64,000 nt of DNA from Trichosporon coremiiforme (Eukaryota > Basidiomycota > Tremellomycetes > Trichosporonales > Trichosporonaceae): positions 681,008-745,007 of the forward strand of contig BCJJ01000005.1 of assembly GCA_039545355.1 (NCBI GenBank), written 5' to 3'. Shown here in pieces: positions 44,493 through 55,503 of this stretch. A model generated the notes under the pieces. It made no database searches, had not been told where the DNA came from, and was given only the letters and a program-made list of their open reading frames with translations. Made by a program: the position numbers and the translations under genes. Every line of letters starts with the position of its first letter. Position 1 is the stretch's first letter.

Positions 44493-44624
44493 GAGTGAAG
44501 GATCCAGCGGAGCTTGCAGCGGAGTAAAAGAGCGGGCACAGCAAGCTCGGCACCGATAAGTTGCCCGCACAATGTGTAAAATCGATAAGAGATAGCAGTA
44601 TGAATTGTCTACAGCAGTCTAGTC

Positions 44625-45234
44625 CTAAGCACCGGTGTAGTAGTGGCGCTGGGTCAGCATCCACGCGACTCCGCTCGCTGTTTGTCAGTTCATTTCCGTC
44701 TTGACTGAACTCACAGCCAATGACGAGAGGTCCGATCGAAGCGCGGTTCGGCTTGACGGTGCCGAAGACGAGCCACTCGGAGACGAAGTGGAAGGTCGCA
44801 ACACCAAAGGCGACAATGCCGAGGTCGTACAGTCCCTTGTTGGAGATGTCGTACGCGGCGAGCAGACGGATCGCAGCAGCCATCGCGGTCCAGGCACCGA
44901 AGAGACGACCGGCGAGGGGCGTCACTGTCGTCAGCTCCCTGCAGCCCGCGGATAGCTTCCTCTTTTTGTCTCCTCAATTATTCATTGCAGAGCGCAGAGG
45001 AATAGAGGCAAAATCGAACTCACTCTGCTCCTCCTTGCCGGAGTAGATCTCCTTGCTCTGCTTCAGCGTGACATAGTTCTGTGCGACGTTGTAGATCGAC
45101 GCGACGCTGGTGATGAGCAGCCAGTAGGGCAGAATGCCGCCGCCGGCCGGGGGCTGGGGAAGGTCTGTCGTCAGTTGTCTTCAGTGATAATAGCCGCCAG
45201 AATCCTGAGTGTACGTACACGACGTAAGAGACAT
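44625..45234 (-). CDS. ERG28: Ergosterol biosynthesis scaffold Erg28
   Basis: Exons complement(45219..45234), complement(45024..45164), complement(44715..44924), complement(44625..44677). The product has 139 residues. Blocks: ILPYWLLITSVASIYNVAQN, then PLAGRLFGAWTAMAAAIRL, then GVATFHFVSEWLVFGT, then GPLVIG and VAWMLTQRHYYTG. Their order and length match yeast Erg28 (148 residues), including the end WMYKQREYYTG. Four hydrophobic helices are visible. Erg28 tethers the C-4 demethylation enzymes Erg25, Erg26 and Erg27 in the ER. The first exon has only 16 bases. It is convergent with the enoyl-CoA isomerase and divergent from CTU2, whose start is 225 bases away. Confidence 0.92.
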
Positions 45235-45458
45235 GGTGGGACAAGGAAGGTGGATCGATATCAAAATCAGGAACCACGATCGTGGTTCGATATCTGCCAA
45301 CTCAACCGGCGCGCTCCGTCCTTGTCCCTGGCTGGCGGCGCCAGGCGTGCGGGGCCGTTTTGTTGACGCCTTCCTCGATTCTCCGTCCACTGAAATTTCG
45401 GAACCTCCACTACTCCTCGTCCCCTTGACTCACTATCACCTCAAGGACGCCCGCCATC

Positions 45459-47206
45459 ATGTCCTGCGCACAGCCAGACGAGATGATGCCTCGTAAGCTG
45501 CCCAAACTCTGCACAGCTGACTCCAGGCCGGCGACGTATCCGGCAAAGAGATAAGAAGCTCTGTCACCGCTGCGAGGAGCACAGGAGCCAGTATATCTCG
45601 CGCTCATTGCCGTTCTGCGAGTGAGTATTGCCTTCCTTCCCTTCTTCCCTCTACCCCTTTCGTCTTCCTCCTGCTTTTGCGCCAGTCTTCTCATCTCGAC
45701 AATTTCCTCACGAGTCATGGCAGCTACAAAGAATGTGCAAATAAGCTGACGCCAGGGCGTGCTTCCGTAAAGGACTCTCGGTCCGATGCTCGCGGGATCT
45801 GCACCTGGCCCTTACCCCCGGCATTCGAGGTGCTAACGTTCGCCCGCGGCGGCAATCGGCCAACCCGCTCGTCGCTCTCTCAGGTGGCGCGGGCAGCACA
45901 GCGATGACCAACATGCTGCACGAGCGCGGCTACTGGGCGACGTCGGAGGGCGAGGTCCGCGACAAGACGAAGGGTGAGAAGGAGATCGTCTGGTCCACTG
46001 CTTGGGCTGTGCACGTTGACTTCTCTGTCGTTACTGGGCTTGCCTCGCAGACGGACAGGTTGAGGGAGTTGGCGGAGGAGATGGGCATGAAGTTCATCGC
46101 TCTCAAGGTGGAGGACGCCTTCGACCCAACTCTTGGACGGAGGATACGGGCCGCGGCTGGTCTGCCCGCTGAGGATGGCGCGGGAGAGGGGGTGGCGCTC
46201 AGTGTGAACCTGGCTGAATCTGGTGAGTTTACAGAAGCCGAAGTGCTTGTGCCGAGCTCACGACAGGATTGAATCTACACTCGGCGTCTGAACAGGAGCC
46301 GCTGGGTGCACTCCGCTCCCTTCTCGAAGGGCTGCCGGCACCGAGTAGGCCAACTCTACTCGGACACATTCTCGACGGTCTCCTTACACTCACGGCATTC
46401 ACGCTTCCGAACGTCGGAGTCCTGCTCGAGGGCGAGACCTCAACACGGCAGGCGGAGCGTGTGATCAGTGCAACGGCAGGAGGACGAGGCTGGGCTCTTC
46501 CCCTCGAACTCGCCACTCGCCTTCCTCTTAACACTTCCACTTTTTCCTCTGAATCCTCCGGAACGACTGCGACGCAGGTAGTCCGCATCAAGCCCATGAA
46601 GGACATCACCGTGAAGGAGGCTGCGATCTACTGCCGCACCTCTGGCCTAGAGACCGTGAATGAGCGCAAGTGGGACGGCACCGTCGGCGAGCCGCGGCGC
46701 GATGCGCGGGGAAAGGGCGCTTTTGCGTCCATCGAGGCGCTGACAGAACGTACGTAGCTGCGGCGATGGCCACTAGAAGCTGACCGACAGGCTTCATCGC
46801 AACGCTGAACGTCTCACATCCCTCGACGGTGAACACGATCAACCGCACTGGTAACAAGCTGCAGTTCGCCGGCACCCCCGAGACAGAGGGAACGCGCTGC
46901 CCGCTGTGCGAGATGCCCGTCGATGACTCCGCAACGGAGTGGAAAGCGCGGGCGTCTCTCACTTCACTGCCGGGACGAGGACCTGAGAGGAAGGAAGAGC
47001 AACGGCGGGAGACGGAGCTGAAGTCGCTCTTGTGCTACTCGTGCTTGACGGCTTTCACACCGCTGACAGCCGCGAAGCGCGACCGGCTCGCTGCCGACGT
47101 CCCTCTGCCGCTGTGGGTTGGACCGCAGGTCGCGCGGCGGAGAGGCGTGTCTGAGGACGAGATGCGACGGCAGATTGACCAGTTCATCATTGCGGACGAC
47201 GAGTGA
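45459..47206 (+). CDS. NCS2: Cytoplasmic tRNA 2-thiolation protein 2 (Ctu2/Ncs2)
   Basis: Exons 45459-45492, 45527-45620, 45756-46222, 46267-46749, 46791-47206. The product has 497 residues. An N-terminal zinc-knuckle-like pair CHRC and CEACF is followed by the degenerate PP-loop LVALSGGAGSTAM. RIKPMKDITVKEAAIYCRTS and the C-terminal CPLCEMPVD and LLCYSCLTAF cysteine pairs follow. With Ncs6/Ctu1 it makes the s2 group of mcm5s2U34 in tRNA-Lys, Glu and Gln in the cytosol, taking sulfur from Urm1. The PP-loop is SGG-x-GS rather than the full SGGxDS of Ctu1, as expected for the non-catalytic partner. Confidence 0.92.
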
Positions 47207-47812
47207 CCGACTTCCCTCCGCGCACCCATTCCGAGTGTTCTGGCCCACCGCCGGCCCATCACCTTTAAACTCTGATCTGATAGACCAGTGATAGACGACG
47301 CTGTATGCATACGACTGTTTGCACGAAACAGGGGGCGAGGTTCCAGGGGACTGGGACCAGCTAGGCCCGCTCCGCGCTTCGCGGGGCAGGTTAGGCGTGG
47401 GCGCCTAACCTCGCCACCCAGGCACGGCCCAGGGTCTTGGGTCTGCCAGGATGCCCGCTGCCCGCCTAGCTGCAAAGGTTCTGGCCCAGGCAGGCGTAGC
47501 TGCAAGATACGCTACGCTGCTGATTTCTTTGTTTGTGCACAATTCGAGGTGCCTCCAGCCACGGAGTCATCGCAACACCCGCTTGCCCAGTCGCTACTCT
47601 TTTGCCTCCACTCGGCTTAAGCACAACAACAGCCGGCCCTCTTCACATTGCATTCCAGCTCCGTGACTCCCCCTGCATAACGCCGCCAACGACAGAGTAC
47701 ACAAACAACAACAAACTCCTTCCCCACCGCAGCGCTCGACAAAGCGCACAGCACTGCCCTCAACACTGCGCTCGACAAGCGCTCCCCACCCAGCGGACGC
47801 AGCGCCCCCACC
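47207..47812. other. Intergenic region CTU2 / alpha-actinin
   Basis: About 600 bases with a CT/CA-rich leader before the ATG at 47813. No gene seen. Confidence 0.5.
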
Positions 47813-50447
47813 ATGCCTATCGCGACCCAGTCCCAGCCCGCGTCGGGGTCCATGGGCCCGCCGCCGATCCCGGTACCCATGCCTCCCCCGCCGTCACCGA
47901 GGAAGAACCTCGTTTCCGGCTTAGAGCGCTCGCACTCGCGCGCCGGACACATGCGGCACGGCAGTACTAGCAGTATCGGGCACTCGAGGGGACAGTCCTT
48001 CTCCTCGCTCTCTAGCATCGGCAGCCTGACCAACCTCAACAACTTGGCCGGCGGGAGCTTACCCTCCCCCCTGGGACAGATGGGACAGATGGGACAGATG
48101 GGCCCACCGGGCTTACCCGTCATGCCGCCCGCGCCGCCGTTGGGCAGCGAGATCGCCTGGACTGAGATCCAGAGCAGGTGAGTTCACTTCGCCGTGAGGC
48201 AAGAACTGATAAACAGGACGTTTTGCAAGTGGTGCGTAGGTAAATTCATCCTCCGAAGACAGAGAAGGACGGGGCCGAGAAGGAAGGACGTGTTCTAACG
48301 CCAAGGCTCAACACGAAACTCGAGAACCACGGGCTCGAGCCCATGACTTCGCTCGACAAGGACTTTTCCGACGGCGTCAAGCTGATCCAAGTGAGTCTAC
48401 CCCACTCCCGCAGGCAGTGTCCACAACCCTGCCTTTCGAGCCCGCAAACCTTTTCTCATTCCCGCTCTGCACCAGCTTGCCAGGCACACCTCAGCTAACA
48501 TCAGCTCCTCGAGATCATGTCCGACTCGAGCCTGGGAAGGTACAACAAGCGCCCGATCATGCGCGTGCAAAAGGCGGAAAATGCGGCCAAGGCGCTCGCG
48601 TTCATCCGCGAGCGCGGCGTCAAGCTGACCAACATCGGCCCGGAGGATATCGTCGACGGAAATCTGAAGCTGATCTTGGGTATGATCTGGACGATCATTC
48701 TGCGCTTCACGATCTCGGGCATCTATGAAGAGGGCTTATCGGCCAAGGACGGTCTGCTCCTGTGGTGCCAGCGGAAGACGACGCCGTACTCCGAGGTCAA
48801 CGTGCAGAACTTCAAGAACTCCTGGAAGGACGGCCTGGCTTTGTAAGTGCTCCACACGGAATGCGTGACATTTGACTGTTTACTGACAATTCAGCTGCGC
48901 AATCATCCACCGCCACCGCCCAGAACTCATCGACTATGAGAACCTGAACAAGGCTGACGCGCGGGGCAACACGGCGCTCGCGTTCAAGGTCGCCGAGGAG
49001 AGTCTTGGTATCCCGGTGAGTTGGCGTTACGATGGCACCACTGACCGCAGCGCCTTCTCGAGATCTCGGACCTGTGCGACGTTGACGTCCCCGACGAACG
49101 CTCCGTGATGACGTACGTCGCCGAGTTCTTCCACAAGTTCTCGTCCGAGGACAAGGCAGAGACGGGCGCGCGCCGCGTCGAGCTCTTCGCCGAGGTGATG
49201 AAATCGATCTGGGTTGCGCGAAACGACTTCGAGCGGCGCATGTCTGCGCTTCTGACCGCCATGAACCAGATGCGCGCCGTGTGGGCGAGCGCGACACCGG
49301 CATCGTCGTACCCCGAGGCGATCGGACAGAAGGATGCTTTCGCAGAGTACAAGCGCACGAGCAAGCGGACATGGGTGCGAGAGCGCCAGGAGCTGTCCCA
49401 GCTCTACTCGAACATCCAGACCAAGCTACGCACCTACTCGCTCCGGTCATGGGAGCCGCGCAAGGGACTGCGGCTGGAGGATCTCGAGGCGGTGTGGAAG
49501 CAGCTCATGGCGGCCGAGGTCGCACGGAGTCGGTCCATCAACGCACGAATTAGAGACATCAAAGAGGCGCTGCGACGAGAGTTCGCTCGTGTTGCGGATG
49601 GCTTCGTTGCACGGCTGCAGCGGACAGAGCAGGTCATCGGCTCTCTTAGTGGCCAGCTGCAGGACCAGAAGGAGGTGCTGCTGCGGCTGGCGGGGGAGTT
49701 GCCGGCTCTGCGGGCTTATCTGACAGGAGAGATCGATGCGGCGAACCAGCGCTGCCTCGAGGCGAAGGTGGACGAGAACGACTACACGGTGTTCACGTAC
49801 GACGACCTCGAGTTCGAGCTCGAGACGACCGAGGACGGGCTGCGGAAGAAGCTGGCGTTCATCGACAACCAGATCGTGTCTGCGCAGCACACGAACATCA
49901 CGCCAGCCAAGCTCGAGGAGTTCGAGAGCACCTTCAAGCACTTCGATAAAGACGATACGAACGCGCTGACAGTGTACGAGATGCACTCTGCACTGGCGTC
50001 GCTCGGCATCGTGTACCCCGACGAGGAGGTTGAGGCGATCTACTACCAGCTCGAATCGCAATTCGGCGCGCTCACATACGAGGCGTGGCTCGCGCTCCTC
50101 GTCGAGATCACGAAGGACGACGTGTCGAGCGCGGACCAGCTGCGCGAGGCGTTCCGCGACCTCGCCGGCGACAAGGGGTACGTCACGGAGCAGGACCTCA
50201 AATTTGCCAATCTTGGCCAAGAGACGGTCCAGTTCCTCACGAGCGTCATGCCCGCCGTCGACGAGGAGGGGCCCGAGCCGCAACAGCAGGAGGCGGTTCG
50301 CAAGCCCAAGTTTGATTGTAAGTTTACTCCGGACAGCCCATTGCCGAGAACGGCTGGGGGCGATGAGGGTGCATGGTGGACCGTAACTAACGCCCAGACC
50401 ACGGATTCCTGGAACAGTCGTTCGCGCGGCGCGGGCTGGTGCCATGA
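47813..50447 (+). CDS. Alpha-actinin (actin cross-linker, Ain1-like)
   Basis: Seven exons: 47813-48177, 48217-48231, 48306-48390, 48505-48842, 48895-49015, 49051-50317, 50398-50447. The product has 746 residues. Residues 1-110 are Pro/Ser/Met-rich with a [10 protein letters not shown] run. CH1 lies at about 114-222 ([28 protein letters not shown]). CH2 lies at about 236-345 ([33 protein letters not shown] in type). A spectrin-like helical rod with [20 protein letters not shown] comes next. EF-hands start at about 600 ([20 protein letters not shown]), and the end is [15 protein letters not shown]. It dimerises through the rod and bundles F-actin at the cytokinetic ring. Exon 2 is a 15-base micro-exon. 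Cofilin is the next gene on the same strand. Confidence 0.93.
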
Positions 50448-51052
50448 GCGCAAGCGGTGCGTCGAGCAAAGCGCAGCGAGGTCCGAGGTTGTATGTGCAT
50501 TGATGTCATCCATGTTGCAACGATGCGAGGGGCACTGGGCGTGAAATGTTGGACGGGCGCTAGGTCATTCTCAAACGAGGCGAGGAGGGGCGAAAGCTTG
50601 CTCATGCATTGGTGAGACCTAGTTTACGAGATCAGGAAATCAGTCGCGTCCGCCCTCCCTGCGAAAGATGAAGTGGGGGGCGGAAGCAAAAGAATGAGGT
50701 GTTGTGGGTCAGGGTGATACGGATGTCGAGGTCGGCATTGGTGATGAGCTCAGAACCAGGCCAGCCAGGCTCGCCAGGGGACAGGTCGGACAGGGGAAGG
50801 GGACTCTGGGCGATGACCCAGGCGGAGCACAAGCGCCACGCCAGCAGCGTTGGACAGGCTCATGCCAGCCTGGTGCGCCTGTCTGGCCTGTCCGCTCACT
50901 GTAGCCTCTCGCTCAGACGCACACCAGACACACGCCAGCACTGCCGCTACTCAACCACCGCTAACTACTTTGTCTCCATCCATCACCTTTCCTTCTCCCA
51001 TCCACACCCCCCTCCCACCGCCTTCCCCTCCCCTCCCTCCGAATAAACAATC
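50448..51052. other. Intergenic region alpha-actinin / cofilin
   Basis: About 600 bases; the last 120 form a CT-rich leader for cofilin. No gene seen. Confidence 0.5.
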
Positions 51053-52285
51053 ATGGTGAGTCCGACGCCATGCTTTGCGTGCACTGCAGACGAAGGCGTG
51101 ATGATGCGCACTCCCCGAAACAAGATGAGAACAACCGCTAACAGCCCAGTCGTCCGGTGTCCAGCCCGTATGTTTGGTCCCTACCCTACACCAAAGGAGA
51201 TGTACTGACGCAGACCAACCCGATACTGCAAACCACGCTTCCCACCCTGCTGAACACGTCTCGCACTGCTAAACGCTCTCGAATCCTGCAACAATGACGT
51301 TTTCATCTCACGCGCTCGCTCACTGACCGCACGACGCTCGCACACAACGTCGCTCTGTCCTCGGCCGCCCCGTGCGCCTGTCAACCCACCCCGCACGCTC
51401 TTCTATCACACCCACTCCCCGGCCGCCCCTACTTGCCACCACGCACAAACACGACCCCAACGACACTATCGGATTCCAACCAACAGGTCCAGGAGTGTCT
51501 CGAGAAGTACCAGGAGCTGAAGCAGGGCAAGAAGCTCGTCTACATCATCTACGGCATCTCGGACGACAAGAAGAGCATTGTCGTCCTCAAGACGTCCGAG
51601 TCGCGTGACTTTGAGGAGTTCGTCGCCGACCTCCCCGAGAAGGAATGCAGGTGGGCTGTTTACGACTTTGAGTACGAGCTCCCTGGCGAGGGTATCCGCA
51701 ACAAGCTCGTCTTCGTGCAGTGGTGAGTACGGCGAGCGTACTGCCGAGCACAACGAGGCAGTGGGCGAGGAGTGCGGTTCGTTTGCGCCGGCCAGCCGGG
51801 TACAGTGACGTCGCACGACCGCGCGAGTCTTCACAAGGCTGCGCGATGCTGCGCAGCCGCTTCTTGTCGGCTCCGATAATGCTGCAGCCGCGCGGCCCCT
51901 GCCAAGGACAACTGCGCTGCTTCCATCGCAGCTGTCTTGCCAGCGAAGCCTCGTGAAGCAGGCGGCAATCGCCTCAGCTGTCTTCCTGAGACGTAGAGCT
52001 AACTCTCAGGTCCCCCGACGAGGCCAACGTCCGCAACAAGATGATCTACGCCTCGTCCAAGGACGCGCTCCACCGCCGCCTCGAAGGCATCCACACCGAC
52101 CTCCAGGCTACCGACTATTCGGAGATCACCAAGGAAGCCAGTAAGTTGAACGTCGACCGAGCAAGCTCGATCGCAACCTCGTCTTTCCCCTGTCTTCGTC
52201 CTCCTTCGGCACTTGACCGCTGAGAAATTGTATGGATCGAACACAGCTGATACACCCAGTCTTCGAGAAGGCCACCCGCAGATAA
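51053..52285 (+). CDS. COF1: Cofilin (ADF/cofilin actin-severing protein)
   Basis: Exons 51053-51055, 51150-51167, 51487-51722, 52010-52140, 52260-52285. The product has 137 residues. It begins [19 protein letters not shown], has the core [34 protein letters not shown] and the actin-binding helix [20 protein letters not shown], and ends FEKATRR. Ser2/Ser3 sit at the regulated N-terminus. Cofilin binds ADP-actin, severs filaments and drives patch turnover. The first exon codes only the ATG and the second only six residues, as in other fungal cofilin genes. Intron 2 (319 nt) and intron 3 (287 nt) are long for this genome. Confidence 0.95.
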
Positions 52286-52633
52286 ATTTAGCCACCACCC
52301 ACACCCAACCCTAACAAGCAGTAGCCAGATGTCCTAGACCGCTTGCTGCGGGCGAGAGCATGCAACAAGTTGATCTGGAGCGCGGCGAGGACCCACGAGC
52401 GTGCGAGGCAAGGTCATCGCATCGCGAGCCAAGCGAGTGGCGCGACTATCTATATGTGCATGCGCTGCGAGTGTCCGAACGAGCAGAACTGCCAGACTGA
52501 CGAGGAGGGATGGAAAGTGAGTGCGCCAGTCCCAGGCGAGGCACCTGCGGTTCGCAGCAGTGCTACCGAGTCTGGACAAAGCAGACTAACTGATGCGACA
52601 CTGACGGACTAATGATCTGAGGGACGGCGCAGC
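52286..52633. other. Convergent spacer cofilin / micro-exon array
   Basis: About 350 bases between the cofilin stop and the putative stop of the minus-strand array gene. No gene seen. Confidence 0.45.
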
Positions 52634-55503
52634 TCAGCGTGCTGTGCCTTGTGAGCCTGTGCCCGACATGCTTCGTGTAGAGTCTGCCTCGTGGATAGTG
52701 CATTGCAAGCTACAGATTATAATCTGCTTCATCGCCCCGAGTTGAGGAGGGAGAGCGATAACTGTCGTTAGCTTCGAGCACTTAACGCAGCTCACAGATC
52801 AAGACTTTGAGCTTTGAGAGCCAGAGGTCAACTGTACATGACGAGGGCTTTCAGCTTACTTCCTCTTGGGGTCTGGGGCAGTCAGCTAAGGCAACGTTCA
52901 GCGAAACTCACAGAGACTGAGGAGGGGGGACTGGCGTCAGCTACGATGGCAGCGATAGCCAGCTCACCGTGTCGACTACAGGGAGGGACTGGGGTCAGCT
53001 TACAACGAACGCTTGGGAGCTTACAGATGCACGTGGGCTGGTTATGTCAGCTATGCCATGGGTCGGGTAGCTCACGCGTACCGAGGGAGTCTGGTGTCAG
53101 CTACTGGAGACGTGCACTAGCTCACCATCTCGACAATGATGTTGGAGCCGAGGACTGTGGTCAGCTCATGGAATAATGGCTTAGCGTACTCGGCCGAGGG
53201 GACTGGGAGTGTCAGCTCTAGCTGCGAGAAGCGTGAAGCTCACACATATGCAAGTCAAGGGACTGGTGTCAGCTGCCAGCATGTCCTGGAGCACAGCTCA
53301 CGCTACTGACTACTGCAATCGTCCAATATTAGCTGGCTGCGGATGTCAGCTCCGAGGGATTCCAGGAGCTCACGCATATGCAAACTGAGGATGTGGGACT
53401 GGTGTGAGCTAGTGTCATTCTTGGAAGTCAAGCTCACACTGCTGACTGGAGCCGATGTGCACGGAGGTGCTGGGGTCAGCTGCAGACGCTCCATGGTTAG
53501 CTTACGAATCTGATGGCTGCGGGGATCAGCTGCAAGGAAGCATCAGCAACGCACTGTAGAGGATATGGAGGGACTGATATAAGCTAGGAACTGTGCAACG
53601 AAGCTTACGAGGTGACTGTAGACGTTGTGCTCCGGATCTGGGGCTAGCTGCGGCGCACACTCTGTAAGTTCAGGAATCTGTTGGCTGAGAGAGTCAGCTA
53701 CAGAGCGAAACATGAAGCTCACTCTGGAGGACATGGAGAAGCTGAAGTTAGCTATGAGCTGCAGCCACAAAACTTACAAGGCGACTGTTCACGAAGAACG
53801 AGGTACTGAGGTCAGCTTCCGGGAGAAGGTTATAGCTTACTCGGCCTAGGAGGCCTTCTGGTATTGTCAGCTGTGGCGACGACCTAGGAGCTCACGCTGG
53901 TCTGAGTTTGTGGCACTGGATTCAGCTAATGTGAGACGCGCGTCAAGCTCACTGTGGTGACTGTGAAGATGGAGGAGCGCTGAAGGTTAACCATGGACAT
54001 CAATCGCCGAGCTCACTGGATCCAGCGGAAGTCTGGTCCCGTCAGCTCTAGCACACGTCCTAAGAGTTCACAGACGTTGAGGTGTGGAACTTGTGTCAGC
54101 TAGTTGCCACATGTATGGAGAGCTCAATGTGGTGCCGTGGATACTGAGGAGAGCTGGGATTAGCTCTGGGCGGCGGCCTGTGAAACTTACTCGGCCCAAA
54201 GAATCGTCTGATACCGTCATATTGGTGCACAGCCTATCAGCTCACAAAAGTTGAGGATGCACTGGAGTCAGCTAACTGTCACACTTGCAGGGAAGCTCAC
54301 TGTAGTGACTGGTAGGTAGAGGAGAGCTTGGGTTAGCTCTGCGTGACGGGCACCACAGCTTACTCGATCCAGGCGGCAGCCTGACACGGTCAGCTGTGGC
54401 ACTGGCCCTGAAAGCCCACGCAAGGATCTTAACAAAGAACCGTTATCAGCTGTACCCCTTCTCCATGGGTCGTGAAGCCTACCGTTGTTTATGTACTCGT
54501 GGAGGGAAGCTGAGATCAGCTACGCTTGAACTCAGTGGTAGCTTCCTGGAATCATCAGGTATCAGTTCTCTGTCACCGCGAGAGGCAAACTTCCTTATCC
54601 ACTGGGAATTGTTGGTATTACTGGGGTCGGCTCTCAAGAAGGTATGCGTAGCTTATTCGTCCTAGAGGACTGAGGTGGTGTCAGCTTTCCGGTGAACAAG
54701 TTGACTCACGTTTGTTCCCTGTGGCACTGCATTGTGGCGGCTCTGCCAGAAGTGACCTGAAAGGAGGTCAGCTTCCAGCGCTTGCTCGCATTTTACTCGC
54801 TGAGGAGCGACTGTTGTCAACTGTCGGCAATTCCTCCATGAAATAGCTTACCCGCTAGAAGCAGCCTCGAGGATGACTGTAGTCTGCTGTCAGGTGAGCC
54901 GTTGCGCAAATGACAGTTGCTGAACTACAAACTACATCCAGCTCTACGGCGCCATCCTGGACTCGTGTCAGCCTGAGCCGACAGTAGCCCCCTCAGATCT
55001 CGTATCGCAGTATGGGATGGGTGGAGTAACGCAGTCCTCCACGTTGCACACTGCCCCGGGTGCCTCCTCTCCTACCGCCACAATGGGTCAGAGGCTTGCG
55101 CCCCTGGCCAGAATGGCAAGACTGTCTGTGAAAAGGATGGGGTAATGCAAGCCCCCACGGCGCAAGGGCTAGGAAAGCATGTGCGAAGAGTTTTAAGGTC
55201 AGGGCCCGCTGCGAAGTACCGCAGACCTCAAGTCGTGAGTGTGTTTGTTCCCGGTTTGGTGCACAGTCGGGATTGGGGCTGACTGAGACTCGACGATGGT
55301 GTGAATCAGCTGGACATGTGGATTAACAACAGCTTACGTTCCCAGTCGAGTTGTTGAGAGCGGGTGGCCAACGGTATTGGTGACTGTTGTTAGCTTGGGA
55401 CAAAAGGTTGCAAGTTATGTAGCTCACCATCTGGCTGAAACCACCAGTGTCGGCTGTTATCAGCTTTCTAACTATCGTGGGTAGCGCGAGAGCTCACGGT
55501 CAT
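52634..55503 (-). CDS. Candidate gene built of micro-exons and 35-48-nt introns
   Basis: On the minus strand, GTGAGCT/GTAAGCT donors are followed 20-30 nt later by AGCTGAC or GCTAAC and, within about 10 nt, by CAG. The best-resolved exons are (high to low): 54364-54380, 54301-54326, 54246-54261, 54191-54207, 54128-54153, 54072-54089, 54017-54032, 53953-53979, 53896-53915, 53841-53857, 53778-53805, 53723-53741, 53661-53677, 53609-53637, 53555-53573, 53506-53516, 53438-53469, 53374-53398, 53302-53309, 53244-53262, 53190-53202, 53126-53154, 53076-53090, 53025-53037, 52968-52988, 52912-52930, 52860-52872, 52796-52811, 52634-52761. Spliced, they give 224 codons without a stop. A possible start is the ATG at 55503 (MTPTLVVSARCHQY over three exons). 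The part at 54381-55337 is not resolved. Three acceptors were chosen to keep the frame, one implied intron is only 23 nt, and a few donors are mutated. The exons are pyrimidine-rich, which lowers stop frequency. A non-coding spliced RNA is a real alternative. No family recognised. Confidence 0.4.
52850..54400 (-). repeat. Diverged tandem repeat, about 172-bp period, three intron cassettes per unit
   Basis: The mid-size exon of each unit (26-32 nt, often with CTCCTC near its start and CAGTCACC near its end) begins on the plus strand at 54301, 54128, 53953, 53778, 53609 and 53438, then 53126 and 52968. The steps are 173, 175, 175, 169, 171 and then about 156. A short exon ending in a GGCCGA-like string (for example 54364, 54191, 53841, 53190) and one resembling TCCCACATCCTCA alternate with it. 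Nine or ten units can be followed. The introns are alike only at their splice signals. Confidence 0.7.
54401..55337 (-). other. Degraded upstream part of the micro-exon array
   Basis: The same signals continue but less regularly. Clear intron-like pieces lie at 54670-54709 (GTGAGT to CTCAG, AGCTGAC), 54757-54796 and 54811-54851. In between, donors have lost the GT (ATAAGCT near 54651). From about 54900 to 55330 the pattern fades. A coding path through this part was not found. Confidence 0.45.

Noticed and set aside
53155..53189. Reading through one mini-intron as coding sequence (SAEYAKPLFHELTTVLG)
   Set aside because: It is open and looks protein-like, but it has donor, branch and acceptor at the array spacing and shifts the upstream frame. 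Kept as an intron, with the alternative noted.
53555..53637. PAQR/Izh-type receptor motif (NPEHNVYSHL) in the micro-exon array
   Set aside because: A short resemblance to N-x3-N-V-Y-S-H-L only; flanking sequence lacks the family's other motifs and helices.
52850..54400. Plus-strand reading of the array, or a CRISPR-like repeat
   Set aside because: Only the minus strand has donor, branch and acceptor in functional order; repeats are diverged and there are no identical repeats with unique spacers.
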